Source: Heloderma charlesbogerti
Taxonomy: Eukaryota; Chordata; Lepidosauria; Squamata; Helodermatidae
Reading direction: 5' to 3'
DNA length: 64,000 bases
Assembly: GCA_026122225.1 (NCBI GenBank)
Contig: JANEZZ010002068.1
Location: 496,001-560,000 of the forward strand
Made by a program: the position numbers and the translations under genes. The first letter of the stretch is position 1. Each line of letters begins with the position of its first letter. The notes beneath the pieces were generated by a model that was not told the DNA's origin, did not search any database, and was given only the letters and a program-made list of their open reading frames with translations. This document shows positions 42,761 through 54,240 of the stretch, one piece after another.

Positions 42761-43199
42761 ATCCCTTCTCACATGGGCTCTGCCTTAAAGGAAGACTTCC
42801 CTTTTTCGCCACTGAGGTCAGCTGAGGTCTCTGGCCGCCACGTGGCGGAGGGTTGGCACAGAGCTCTGTGGCTGTGGGAAAGCTGCGATCCAAGGCTGAC
42901 TCACCGTCAACTCTGTGGGCTTCTGAATCACACCTCAGCAAGAGACAGAGGGAGAGGAGACAGAGGCTAACAGAGCAGGGAACGCAGGGACACGCAAATG
43001 GAAAAGCACACGCACCTGCGCTCTGCACATGCCTGTGTGCTTGGGCCCCACGCCGGCACACAGAGGGGAGATTGGGTGCGCACTCAGCATGCGCACAAGG
43101 ACGGCAATCTGGCTCCAGGCTGACTCTGTGCTAATTTAAAGAGGAGAAGGAAGATTTCTCTACTCAGGAAACATTGCCATTCTGCAACCCATCTGGGAT

Positions 43200-43600
43200 G
43201 TTTTTATTTTCCATAATTCGGAACAAAAGAAGCTGCCTTATAGCGAGTCAAAATATCGGTCCATCTAAGCTTGTTTAACTGGCGCCTTTGGCATGCTCTT
43301 CCACTGAACCATGGCCTTTCCGCTAAAAGTAAGATTCTAGTCCTCATGGTTCTAAATAAAGGGCTGGTTGAAAGAGGAGCCTGTCTCATGCCAGGTCAAA
43401 ACTATTCACCCACCTAGTCCAGCATTACTGGCTCTGACTGGCAGCGGTTTTCCAGGTTCTGAGGCACAGAGGGGTCTTTTCCATCAAGTTGCCACCTTAT
43501 CGTTTTTTTTAAGTGGCTCTGCGGGGATCAAACCCGGGACCTTCCGCATGCAAAGCAGGGCCTTGATCACCGAGCTCTCCGCAGTGTATTCCGCTCACGC
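43200..43600 (-). mobile_element. Old tRNA-headed SINEs, two adjacent pieces
   Basis: The first piece (about 43225-43325) has AAGCTGCCTTATAGCGAGTC and CTTCCACTGAACCATGGCC. The second (about 43325-43590) runs from GATTCTAGTCCTCATGG to GGGGATCAAACCCGGGACC and GCATGCAAAGCAGGGCC. Both are on the minus strand. Confidence 0.65.
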
Positions 43601-43629
43601 TGGTTACTGATTTCACTTATGTCCAGCCT

Positions 43630-43890
43630 TTGCTCCCAAGTAGCTCATATATGGCTCTCCCTATGACCCATTTTAATTGCACAACCCTGCAAGGTAGATT
43701 AGAGCCAGAGAGGGAGAGACTAGTGCAAAGTCCCTCAGGCTGCATCCTATACACAGCTGCAAAAGAGTCAGTTCGACTGAACTCAGTGGGTTTTACATCT
43801 GAGCAGACAGTCAGAGGATCGAGCCGTCTGTGAGCTTTGCAGCTGGCGGGGGTGGATTCAAACCCAGGTCCCCGCACCATGGTCATCACT
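43630..43890 (-). mobile_element. Sauria-like SINE, complement
   Basis: CAAGTAGCTCATATATGG, CACAACCCTGCAAGGTAG and GATTCAAACCCAGGTCCC follow the order of the SINE in complement. An insertion or divergent segment separates core and head. Confidence 0.6.
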
Positions 43891-45190
43891 GCACGACACT
43901 GAAGGGATATGTGTGTGTCTGAGGAATTAGAATTTATTTATTATTTTAAATTTCTTTATTATATTTCTTTGTTACATTTTATTTCTTTATTACATGTATG
44001 CTTTTATTTCTTTATTACATGTATTCTCCCCCTGCCCCCCCCACTTCTAGCTGCTGTACCCGCCCGAAATAAAATAAAATTGCCCCATCCCAAATTCCAC
44101 AAAAAGCCCAGAATGGCACGCGAGTTTGGAAGCCAGCCAACTTCTTCTGCCAAGCTTCCCTCCTCACCTAAATTTGGTCTGTAATTAAAACCGCCCCCGC
44201 TTGGGGCTTGGCCAGCTGCCTCAAGGGGGGGGCAGGCTCTGGGCCATATCACCCATCTCCACTCCAGCCAGCTCGGTCATGCTGGATGTTTTCCCCCGCC
44301 CCACATGAGCCTTCATTAAAACCAGAAGCGAAAAGTTGGAGGTTCCCACCTTCCTCTGCCCGTGCCTGCGGAAGAACTCTGTGCGACACCAAAGCTCACT
44401 CGTCGGCACCTTTCCACCTCTGCCCCAGCTGGCTCGACTCCGCCAGATGCTTTCCTGACCTGCCTGGCCAAACCTGACTTCAGAACTTCTGCCACTGCCA
44501 AATCCAGCCTTCTGGGGTTCCCCCAAACCAAGTTGGTGTCCAACTGTGTGAGTTTAGGGACCCAGTGAAGTGCTGGATTGCCAGCGTTTCTCTCCCAGCC
44601 TTGTGTTTGACAGGCATAAAGGTTTTTATTTTAGCTGGCTAAGAGGTTTTGTCAAGCAGTGACAGAGAGGGTCTCTGTCCATGTTCAGAGGCACTGTTTC
44701 TCCCTGTACTGCTTACCTGAGCCCTTGAAGCCATGAAAGCAGCAGAGGGGAGAGAATCGGGTTACGGCAATACCAACCCCACTCTGCAACAGCTTGGAAA
44801 TCTCGGGGCAGGAGGGGGGACGCCGAACGTCAGGCTGTTTGCATTGGCGGCAGGCTCAGAGGCAGCCTTGCCATGAGGGAGATGAGTCGGATTGCAGCTG
44901 GAGGCGGTGGCCTAGTCACAGGCTGACTTGACCCCTAAGGCACAATCCGCTGCAGAGGGGCTGTAACCTGAGCCCTGTTGAAATGAACACGGCATGGGGG
45001 GAAGGGCTGCAGCTTTAGGGCACTCTGCACGCACTCCAGGCAATGCCGTTCTTTGATCGATGGAAAGCTTGCTGTGTTAATCATTCAGGTTCCAGAGTCA
45101 TTTGGGCCTGGACTCTTATTGAGACTGATTGCTTCTCAGTGCCAGCTCCAATTTTGGGGGGCTTTGGGCAAAAACCCCTCCACGGGCCCA
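43891..45190. other. Sequence without a recognised gene
   Basis: Single-copy-looking DNA with an AT-rich run at about 43930-44030. Motif copies lie at 44671-44696 and 45020-45040. No exon is supported. Confidence 0.4.
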
Positions 45191-45244
45191 CTCCCTTAGT
45201 GAGTCTACAGTGTGATGTGGCCGCAAAAAAGGCAAATGCTATTT

Positions 45245-45403
45245 GTTGTTGTTCAGTCGTTCAGTTGTGTCCGACTCTTCGTGACCCCATGGACCAGAGC
45301 ACGCCAGACCTTCCTGTCCTCTGCTCTCTCCCGGAACGTGCTCAAGTTCATATTCATTGCATTGGTGATGCTATCTAGCCATCTCATCCTCTGCCGTCCC
45401 CTT
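45245..45403 (-). mobile_element. BovB: BovB 3' tail insertion with 12-bp target duplication
   Basis: The 159-bp insert is the last part of BovB on the minus strand (plus strand: GTTGTTGTTCAGTCGTTCAG onward). It is flanked by identical CAAATGCTATTT at 45233-45244 and 45404-45415. The duplication is perfect and the CR1 reads through once it is ignored. This dates BovB activity after that CR1 insertion. Confidence 0.97.
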
Positions 45404-46000
45404 CAAATGCTATTTGGGGCTGCATTAATGGAAGCCCACCTTCCAAATCCCGGGAAGTACTAGTCCCCCTCTACTCAGCACTGGCTAGGCCTCATCTGGA
45501 GTGCGGTGTCCAGTTCTGAGCCCTGCACTTTAAGAAGGATGCAGACAAGCTGGAAGGGGTTCAGAGGAGGGCAACGAAGATGATCAGGGGACTGGAAACA
45601 AAGCCCTACGAGGAGAGACTGGGCATGTTTAGCCTGGAGAAGAGAAGACTGAGGGGAGACAGGATAGCGCTCTTCAAGTCCTTGAAAGGCTGTCCCAGAG
45701 AGGAAGGCTGGGATCTCTTCTCCATCATCCCAGAGTGCAGGACACGGAAGAATGGGCTCAAGTGACAGGAAGCCAGATTCCAGCTGAACATCGGGAAAAA
45801 TGTCCCGACCATCGGAGCAGTACGACAATGGAACCCATTGCCTGGGGAGGCGGTGGGCTCTCCCACACTGGAGGCCTTCAAGACGAGGCTGGACAGCCAC
45901 CTGTCAGGGATGCTCTGACTTGGATTCCTGCACTGAGCAGGGGGTTGGACTCAATGGTCTTGTAGGCCCCTTCCAACCTTACTATTCTGTGATTCTATGA

Positions 46001-46104
46001 TCTGTCGGGGATGCTCTGACTTGGATTCCTGCACTGAGCAGGGGGTTGGATTCGATGGTCTTGTAGGCCCCTTCCAGCCCTACCATTCTATGATTCTATG
46101 ATTC
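46001..46104 (+). repeat. Tandem duplicate of the CR1 3' end
   Basis: The last 104 bases of the CR1 (CTGTCAGGGATGCTCTGAC to ATTCTATGATTCTATGA) are followed by a second, slightly different copy. The copies differ at several positions (for example TTGGACTCAA against TTGGATTCGA), so the duplicate is either old or a second, independent insertion at the same tail. Confidence 0.92.
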
Positions 46105-47926
46105 CCCTCACCATGGTCAATGGCAGCTTTTGCTTCTCACCCTCTTTCGCATCCTTGCTGCCAGGGGGCCAGGGGGCCGTGGCGTCTCCTGCTTGTCCTC
46201 CTTACCACCACCACCGTTGTCTGGACCAGAGCAAGGGGCAGATGAACCAGCAAGTTGCGACAGGGAAGAGGAGGAGAAACTCCAGAGGGGGCTTGTCAGT
46301 GGGCCCCTGCTGGGCTGTGGGCCCTGGGCAGGTATCCCACCATGCCGCCCCTTGGCGCCCAGTCTGGGGCAGCGTAGAGGTCAAGGGCTGCCCGTCTGGT
46401 ATTGCAGCTGCTTCCAGCTGCTTTCGCTCGCTTGTTTTTTCCGTTCGTCCTTGACTTTGGCTTGTGCTAAAAATATACACTGACTGAAGATAGAGGAGTG
46501 TGAGGGAGGCACTCGCGGGAAGGAGCCAAACGAAAGGATGGATGAGTTTCCTGGCTGGGTCCCCTCCCTCCGGCAGCTCCCCCCCCAGCGCCAACACCCG
46601 GCCTCGCTGTGACGCAGGCTTTGCTCGCCCTTCAAGCGAGGGACAGAGAACAGCGCCTGGGCAGAGACAACGGCAGGCTGCGTCTCCAATAGGCCGGTGG
46701 TTGAGCCCAAACCACCCAAGAAGCCTCTAAATCCCATACAGGCGGCCAAGGCTCTGCCCTGCACTCTGCACATGGCTAGGGGCACTCTTGCCTTCGTCAT
46801 CACGGTTATTCATCAGGGCTCTGACACGACGTATCAAGGAACGATTTTTAGTCTTTCATGTGGCGATGAAATTGGTGTAAATGTGCACATGGGGTGAACG
46901 CCCCCCCCCAAGACCTCAGTCAGAGGCAATCTTTTTTTAATTGACAGATGACACACAGGTGTCAGAGTGGCATGGGTATCACCCTAGGAGAGGCATTCTC
47001 TCCTGGGCAAAAGAAAAAGGTGGTGGGATGCCTCCTTTAAGATGGCACGGGTCATCTGCAGAGTTTTAAAGTACTTCTTTGAGAAATCTTTTAAAAAAAA
47101 CTATCCGTGCTCTATATGTTGACGTATGCCACCTTTTTAGTCGATTGGAAGTTTTAAAAATAATTAATCCAACCAATTAATCTATTCGGTAGGATCGACT
47201 TCTTTTTTTAAAATAAACCGATACATAGGTGATGTGATTCACACGACACAGCACTCCAAAAGAAAACGAACGGCCAACAATAGCACACCCAGTTTATATA
47301 TTTATAGATTTTGAAATTATAAACAGATTTTGAAATGTGGAACGTTTCAGCAAAAAACACCAGCCTCAGTCGCAAGTAAGAGCAGGTGACAATGCCACTT
47401 ATAAACTGAGCCAGAATCAATCAGGAACAGGTTTTCTTATTTTTTTTAAATTGTAATTTGAGTAGAAGGGTTTTTAGCCTGGTGCAAAAAAGAAATTAAA
47501 GAGTTCAGAGTCCTGGATTTTGTTTTGAGCGCCCAAAGAACTGAGCAGTCACCACAGTCCTCTGTGCAAAAAAATCCACTCCTGGGAACCCTGAACTTTC
47601 CTCATTCCAGCAGAATCGTGTAGGGCAGTGGGTCATTTTGTGGCTACAACTGTTCAAATCAGAAATCTTTGTCGAACTCTTGAAAATTGCCCAGGGATCT
47701 ACTAGGAGATCCCAAACTTCCTTACCCCTGCCCCTATATTAAATATCGCCACCTATTATTATTATTATTATTATTATTACAGCTGTACTACAAAGTGTTA
47801 CAGAGGGGTTGGAAACTTGACCACAGCGCTCCTGGTAGAACACCCAGCGTTCATGGGGGGTTACTTGCCTCTAAAAGGACATGTCTGGATCCATTTGCTG
47901 GAGATCAAAACTGAGCTATGCCTCCA
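46105..47926. other. Mostly single-copy region with one hairpin-family copy
   Basis: No gene is supported. A motif copy lies at 46761-46782. At 46975-47050 a sequence (CCTAGGAGAGGCATTCTC ... GGGATGCCTCCTTTAAGATGG) matches one unit of the hairpin array at 58.8-59.4 kb. An (ATT)n run lies at 47754-47779. Confidence 0.45.
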
Positions 47927-48010
47927 CATGTTGGTGGTCTACATCTCCCATCACCCCTGACCAGCAGGGGCTGATGGGAGTCAAAGTCCGACAACATCTC
48001 AAGGGGTTCA
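47927..48010. mobile_element. Palindromic MITE
   Basis: CTACATCTCCCATCACCCC and GGGGCTGATGGGAGTCAAAG are inverted halves around the centre GACCAGCA. It matches the fold-back family at 11.6, 22.1 and 56.2 kb. Confidence 0.7.
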
Positions 48011-48190
48011 TGTTCCTCAACCCTGCAGTAATTTGTGGGATTTTCTTGGGCTGGGGGGTGATATGAATATCCAGGACTATCAACTCTAATTGGTAGCAGC
48101 TCTCTGAAGATTTTGAGCCAGAGGTGGCAGGCAGGAGCTGAATCCAGGATCTTCATGTTACTCCACAAAATGCACCAATATTTTGTATTG

Positions 48191-49290
48191 TTTTCAGCAG
48201 CAAGTTAAAACATTCCTGTTCACCAGGGCGTCTGACATTCGCCAGGGCAGCTGCCATTCATTTTCAGCGGCAAGTTAAAACATTCCTGTTCTCCAGGGCG
48301 TCTGACATTCGCCAGGGCAGCTGCCATTCATTTTCAGCGGCAAGTTAAAACATTCCTGTTTGCCAGGGCGTCTGACATTCTCCAGGGCAGCTGCCATTCC
48401 TTTTCGGCAGCAAGTTAAAACATCTCTGTTTGCCAGGGCGTCTGACATCTGCCAGGGCAGCTGGCTTTCATTTTCAGCAGCAAGTTAAAACATTCCTGTT
48501 CGCCAGGGCGTCTGACATTTGCCAGGGCAGCTGCCATTCATTTTCAGCAGCAAGTTAAAATATTCCTGTTCACCAGGGCATCTGACATCTGCCAGGGCAG
48601 CTGCCATTCATTTTCGACAGCAAGTTAAAACATTCCTGTTCCCCAGGGCGTCTGGCATCTGCCAGGGCAGCTGCCATTCATTTTTGGCAGAAAGTTAAAA
48701 CATTCCTGTTCCCCAGGGCATCTGACATTCGCCAGGGCAGCTGCCATTCATTTTCAGCGGCAAGTTAAAACATTCCTGTTCACCAGGGCGTCTGACATTC
48801 GCCAGGGCAGCTGCCATTCCTTTTCGGCAGCAAGTTAAAACATCTCTGTTTGCCAGGGCGTCTGACATCTGCCAGGGCAGCTGGCTTTCATTTTCAGCAG
48901 CAAGTTAAAACATTCCTGTTCGCCAGGGCGTCTGACATTCACCAGGGCAGCTGCCATTCATTTTCAGCAGCAAGTTAAAACATCCCTGTTCGCCAGGACG
49001 TCTGACATTTGCCAGAGCAGCTGGCTTTCATTTTCAACAGCAAGTTAAAACATCCCTGTTCGCCAGGGCATCTGACATTTGCCAGGGCAGCTGCCATTCA
49101 TTTTCGACAGCAAGTTAAAACATTCCTGTTCCCCAGGGCGTCTGACATCTGCCAGGGCAGCTGCCATTCATTTTTGGCAGAAAGTTAAAACATTCCTGTT
49201 CCCCAGGGCATCTGACATCTGCCAGGGCAGCTGGCATTCATTTTCGGCAGAAAGTTAAAACATTCCTGTTCGCCAGGGCATCTGACATTT
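48191..49290 (+). repeat. 70-bp minisatellite, 15.7 units
   Basis: Units start TTTTCAGCAGCAAGTTAAAA-like at 48191 and every 70 bases thereafter to 49241, with no length change in any unit. The last unit is cut at 49290. Units differ by point changes only. In one frame the unit reads FQQQVKTFLFTRASDIRQGSCHS, which resembles the C-terminus of L2 (SFRLQVKTFVF). The 3' flank (49291-49460) looks like a LINE 3' end, so an L2 copy may be the seed. Confidence 0.96.
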
Positions 49291-49460
49291 TTTCATGTTT
49301 GGATCGGTTCTTTTGCTTGCTGGTTGAATAGGTTTTTATGCCTCGGATCTTGAAAATGGCACAGTTGCCAGTACCATTATATTGTGTTTCTTTTTATCAT
49401 TTTATGTATCCCTTGTGGATGGAAGGCAGCTTAGACATTTTAAGATAAAATAAAGTCCTT
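49291..49460 (+). mobile_element. Probable LINE 3' end after the minisatellite
   Basis: The segment ends GGAAGGCAGCTTAGACATTTTAAG and then AAATAAAG, like an L2/CR1-group 3' terminus. Assignment is uncertain because the coding part is replaced by the tandem repeat. Confidence 0.5.
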
Positions 49461-50831
49461 TGACAGTCACCCCCTGCCCCGCAGGAAGGCATGAATCCCC
49501 ATTGCTGCTTTCGCTTTCCAGTTCTCTGCCCCGAGGAGCGAAATGAACCATTGAAGACTGATGTCCTTCCATGATCCGTTGATCCAGTCCTCATTTTCCT
49601 TACCGCCAGGGCAGCCTGGCTGCTGCAGCCTCTAAGAAAACCCCGCCCGGATTACCAGATTGGGCTGCGAGTTTCAGATTTGCTGGATATCATCAGGCTC
49701 TTTCAAACACAAGTGTTTTGTTTCGTTTTAAATGCACAGGCACGCGTTGGCCTCGACCCTGTGCTTGTCCACCGCCCCAAATCTGAACAGGTTAAATCAC
49801 CACCGATTCTCTCCATGTCGGAATGGAAGGGAGAGGCTTTACTTGTTGAACGGCTGACCTGTCAGGGCCGTTGTTACGGGCACAGGATCACAGGCTGGTT
49901 CAAAAGGAAGCCCTGGGGACCTGAGTCGGAAAAGGCAGTGGTCCAGTCCTGATTCCCCCCCCCCCCGACCCCTGTCTGGGTTTTGCCTCCCCCCCCCCGT
50001 TTGCCCCATTGACCTCCCTGGAGCTGGAAATGGGGGGGGGGGGAGACTCAGCACAGAAAAGTCCATTCATTCATCTCCATTCCATTAATTCACAGTACAG
50101 AGAGGACCCCAGGAGGCTTAAGTTGCCATAGAAACACCTCTTCCACCCCCTGCTTTTGCTGCTTTGGAAGAACATGAGGGGGGGGGGCTCCAGAGGGTCG
50201 CATTCCTCTCCTTAATCTCCCTCTGGCCTCCCTCCCCTTCATAGGCTTCTACAGCTTTTAACGGCTGGGACAGGCCAGCCATTCAACAGGAGAAGCGCCT
50301 TTCGTTAAGAGCTCTCCTGGGTGAACGTCTGCCTGGCTGCATCAGGTGCCCAGCAGCCCCCGCCCCCGCATGGTCCCAAGCTGCCCTTTGGAAAACCAGA
50401 TGCAGCATCCTCACTTCGCTCAGGGAGCAAAACAGGCAAGGGACAGCTCAAGGGGGCACCTCTCTGCCTCTGAGCCCTGATCCCAAGGGACCCAAACAAA
50501 CTTGTCCTCTGGTAGAAGTGCCTTCCTCCATGGGCCTGTGCACATGTCTCACGTCACAGGTGGTACGAAGCTGGTCTGGACTCTCCGGGGACAGTATGTG
50601 GCCAGCCAAGCCCTCTGTGTATGCTCAGAGCCTCTCTTGCCTTCGTGTTCGTTGCTGCCATTTAAAAAACAAGGGCCTTTCGAAGCAGCTCCAGGGGCAT
50701 GGAGTGGGGAGACAGGCTGGTTTGGTTGAAGGGTCAGCTTTGCAGGGGTGTCCTAGGTGGAGGGGGAGCCCCTGAATAGGGGATTTAGTGGCAGCAGACT
50801 GCCCGAGTTCAGGAAGCTTGCTGCAGAGCGA
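49461..50831. other. Sequence without a recognised gene; homopolymer C and G runs
   Basis: C runs of about ten lie near 49957-49966 and 49989-49999, and a G run of about 13 near 50031-50043. A motif copy lies at 50611-50632. No gene or element is recognised. Confidence 0.45.
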
Positions 50832-51126
50832 GGGTGGTCAACCTCTGTCATCCCAAGGCAGAGGAGCTCTCGGGGGCCGCTTTGCAGCAGTGGGCGGAAC
50901 TGAAGGCAAAGAAGGTGGAGCACACATGCCAGCCACATTTGAGCCAAAAGCACTTCCTGCCAGTCACGAAAGCCTTTGGAGAGGTGGACGTTTTAGAATG
51001 GGAGGGGGGGAGAAGGGCAGAAAGGGTGCCACCCGAGGTTTGGTAGTCCAGAGGAAAAGAGGTAGGGCTAAGGAACGGGGGCGTGGCCTTCTAGGGAAGC
51101 CCAGCGGGCTGCATTCTGCACCCCTG
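50832..51126 (-). mobile_element. hAT-like MITE, reverse orientation
   Basis: The ends AGGGTGGTCAACCTC and CTGCATTCTGCACCCCTG are inverted terminal repeats. The interior GGGCGGAACTGAAGGCAAAG and TTTTAGAATGGGAGG blocks match the 7.5- and 19.2-kb copies. No clear target duplication remains. Confidence 0.75.
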
Positions 51127-51163
51127 TTATAAAGGTAACAGGTGAGAGAAGTATCTACCACCT

Positions 51164-51196
51164 GCCACCCCCCCCACCCCACCCCACCCCACCCCA
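51164..51196 (-). repeat. (CCCCA)n with strong G-quadruplex potential on the minus strand
   Basis: Five or six consecutive CCCCA units follow a run of C. The minus strand therefore reads TGGGG repeats, enough for several stacked G-quartets. Confidence 0.9.
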
Positions 51197-51879
51197 GGAG
51201 ACTTTCCCCCCTGCTCTTTAAAGGGTGAACTATTTCTGGCTTCTGAGAAGGGAGGGTGGGAGCTGTGGGTTTGGCTACTGGGTGGAGGTTCCTCTCCCAG
51301 GAAAGCTGGGCAGGGCTCCGAGCCCAGGACATCCTGTTCCCTGTGCTGCAAAGCAACACTGCCCCCCCTCTGCCCCCCAAAAAACTTTCCACACTGCGCA
51401 ACACAAGAATAACATCGTGTTGAGACAGAGGTTGATGGGGAGTGATTAGTCAACTGCTGCCTTCAAGAACATTCTCTGTGCAACTTCTGAAAAAGAGTAC
51501 CGGGCCTTTCACCGCTGGCCGGCTGCACTCCCCAGGGCAGGAGAGAGCAGCTGGGTTGCCAACTGACCAGCAAAAGCCCCACCTGGGGTGCTCCTGTGCT
51601 TTTAACACATGCCTCGCCCCACAGGGGATGCCTTTCTAGTGGGGCGGAGGTATGTATCATCCATTGCCTGCTCACGGCTGAAGACTGAGCTGCTGTTAAA
51701 AGGCAGAGGAGCAGGGGTGGATAAAAAAGTTGGCAACCTGCATTCATTCCATTGACACTGTGTCTTTCTTCAGTGGACTGCATGCTGCTTAGCATCAGCA
51801 TTGAACTATAACTCAAAGTCTGTAGACGACTGATTCCTTGATCGATAATTTACTTATTATATATTATTAGATGTCTATC

Positions 51880-51930
51880 TCACTGTTATTGGGCGGATTA
51901 AAAATATAGTAAATAAATAAAGGAATGAAT
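51880..51930 (+). mobile_element. L2 3' terminal fragment
   Basis: CTGTTATTGGGCGGATTAAAAATATAG with an AAAT run is the very end of L2. Confidence 0.7.
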
Positions 51931-51944
51931 AAATATTTTTTTTC

Positions 51945-52146
51945 TTCTTGCAAGGAGCCCACGTTAGCTTTGCACGATCCTCCTCCTCCTCTCTGTTTTA
52001 TCCTCACAATAACTTTGTGAGGTAGGTCAGGCCCAAGTGACTGGCCCAAAGTTGCCCAGTGAGATTCATGGCTGAGGGAGGATTAGAACCTGGGCCTCCT
52101 GAGTCCCAGACCAACGCTCTAACCACTAGACCACACTGGCTGTCTA
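51945..52146 (-). mobile_element. tRNA-derived SINE (Sauria/Squam type), complement
   Basis: TGTTTTATCCTCACAATAAC, GTGAGGTAGGTCAGG and GACTGGCCCAAAGTTGCC lead to GGATTAGAACCTGGGCC and CTCTAACCACTAGACCACAC, the complement of the full head. The tRNA-like head is intact. Confidence 0.9.
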
Positions 52147-53835
52147 GATGGACAGATCTATAAATGAAACAGATGATCAATCAACCAATCTATCAGACAG
52201 ACACATCTTTTTCAGCCCCAAAGCTCTTCATAGAGCAAGTTAAAAAACCAAAAACCTCAGTTCAAGACACACCCAGCCATTAGGGTTTCCAGTCTCACCC
52301 CTCCCCCCGCCCCGGGAAGGGCATCTTGCACCACAAACAGCCAAGCCCCCAAACCAGTGAAACTGTTCCCCGTTTGTGGCCTCTGTGTGCCAGGGGTGGA
52401 GTGCAAAATTTCCTTTGCTTCATTTCTGCCTGCAGGGCAGTGGCCGTTAAAGTCACAGGTGCCCTGGTGGAAGGGAGCAGTTGGCAACCATCCTAACATA
52501 GGATAAAGTCAGCAAAATTGGCACAGTGCCAATTAAGAGCCCCCCCACTTATGGGGGCTCTTAATTCAACCCATCCCTCCCTAGTCTCTCTAGTTTTAGC
52601 CAATTCATTCATCCCCGCCCCCCCAGCCACCTACTAAAACAGTAGCTAAGGAAGCCAACCACAAAAAAAGATATGTGACTAGGCCTGTGAGCAAGAGTCC
52701 AGCTGAGCTAGATGGATTAAGGGGGAAATTAAGGTAATTAATTCTGGATGAGGTTGCCAGCTCTTTTACAGCTCCTGCTCCTGTGCAATCTGAGCCAAAA
52801 TTCCAAAGGCCTCCCCGGACTCCGTTTTCTCCCCCTGCCCTTTTCTTGCCCGTCTGTTTGTTTCTGGTTGGCAAGTGGCTTGTGGACAAAAGGCAGAGGA
52901 GCATGGCCGGGCAGAAAAGTTGGCAACCCCGAATCCATCTGGCATGGGGACCAAGCAGCACTGCAGAGGCTCCAGCCGTCCAAAGTGGGGGTGCTGTGGC
53001 TGGCTTTGGATTCAGCGATGGCAGTGGAGGGAGACGTGTGCACACAAAAGGCTTGGCCGTGTGTTGCCAGCTGCGTCAGTGAGGTGGGTGCATGACGCAT
53101 GGTTACCTGTGGGTTGCAGCTGTATATAGCGACAAGCCTCCTCTCCTTCTCCGCACCCCACACCCTGCTTTGACTGACTAAACAGAACGACCAAAAAGTC
53201 AAGGACAAACGGGGTGTGTGTGTGTTCCACGGGGAGGGACAGAACTGTTCTATGAGCGGCTCCCCCCCCCCCCGCTACACCACTCAACCGGAACTCCACA
53301 CTCTGCCTTCGTTTCTAGGAAGCCGCTGCCATGCAGCAAGGCCCCAAGACCCAAGCACAGCGGCTGTGGAGGCTTCAGGCTGGGAGGGGGTCTGACCTCG
53401 AGGTGAAACTGGGGGATGGCAGGGAGCTCTCGGGACCCCAGAAAGACATCTCACCCTACTGGAGAAGACTGGAGGCTTCTGTGCCTGTGCGTGTGCTGCC
53501 AGGGAGCAAAATGCTGATGAGCAATTTTGAGGCCCGTTTCTTATGGTCCTTTGACATGGAACCAGACTTGGACTGGATATCTCTTCAAACAGGGGACCCC
53601 TTCAAACAGGGGGTTATCCCCTGTAAAATCGGACTCGAAAGTCCTGGGTCTAAAGTTGCTGAGCTGACCTGCTGCCCAAGGGTTGAGCCAGGGGCCTTGC
53701 ACGCAAACTGTGTGCACACTGTGTGGGATTAAAGTCAAGATCCCAGTCCCCATGGCTTTGAAGGAAGGGCCAGGTTCCAGTTGGAATAGAGGAAGTGGCT
53801 CGTTTGCTGGTCAGTCTCTTTGGCCAAGGCGGACT
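52147..53835. other. Sequence without a recognised gene
   Basis: GC-moderate, single-copy-looking DNA. Several open frames, including 53331-53732 on the plus strand (133 residues), have no identifiable domain. A C run lies at about 53261-53272. Confidence 0.4.
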
Positions 53836-54240
53836 CCCAGCATTCCTAACTGGGGCTGATGGGCATTGAAGTCCAAAGCAATGAGAGGGCAGCAAGTTGG
53901 CAAAGGCTGCTAGACCCCTGACCGGCGGTGGCTCACCCCCAGAGACAGGGGGCGTTCCCACCTGCTACCAGATCTTTTTAAGTGGATGGTCCAGGATTTG
54001 AACCCGGGACCTTGTGCATGCAAAACAACTGAGCTGTGGCTACTGCCTATCTTGATTATTGATCCCTTTATTGGCTGCATTTGTACAGTGCCCAGGAACA
54101 CTGGGTCAAACCCAAAGTACGTCCTTCTTAGAGTAAGCCCATTGAAATGAGTGGAATTTTGCTAGTTATGATTAGCTGAAGTCCCATGCATTTCAGTGGG
54201 TCTACTCTAAGCAGGACTTACATTGGATTTACCTAATACA
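53836..54240. mobile_element. Cluster of small old elements
   Basis: A palindromic MITE half (CTGGGGCTGATGGGCATTG) lies at about 53845-53880. The complement of a tRNA-like SINE head (GATTTGAACCCGGGACC, GCATGCAAAAC) is at about 53993-54040. Inverted arms of the AGTAAGCCCATTGAAAT family lie at about 54130-54230. Confidence 0.6.

Larger units (their letters stand above)
45195..46104 (+). mobile_element. CR1: CR1 LINE (ATTCTATGA type) interrupted by a BovB tail
   Basis: The CR1 starts with CAGTGTGATGTGGCCGCAAAAAAGG (CDVAAKKANA in frame). It is split by the insertion at 45245-45403 and resumes with AILGCINGSP-like sequence. It then runs through [35 protein letters not shown] to the 3' end at about 46000. 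A second copy of the last 104 bp follows. Stops and small deletions make it inactive. Confidence 0.95.

Noticed and set aside
48191..49290. CRISPR-like array
   Set aside because: The whole 70-bp unit repeats with no variable spacers, and the genome is a vertebrate's. It is a minisatellite.
53331..53732. 133-residue open frame with an acceptor-like TTTCTAG upstream and a GAGGTGAA donor-like site inside
   Set aside because: There is no domain, no codon pattern and no second exon that I can join to it. The splice-like words are common by chance.
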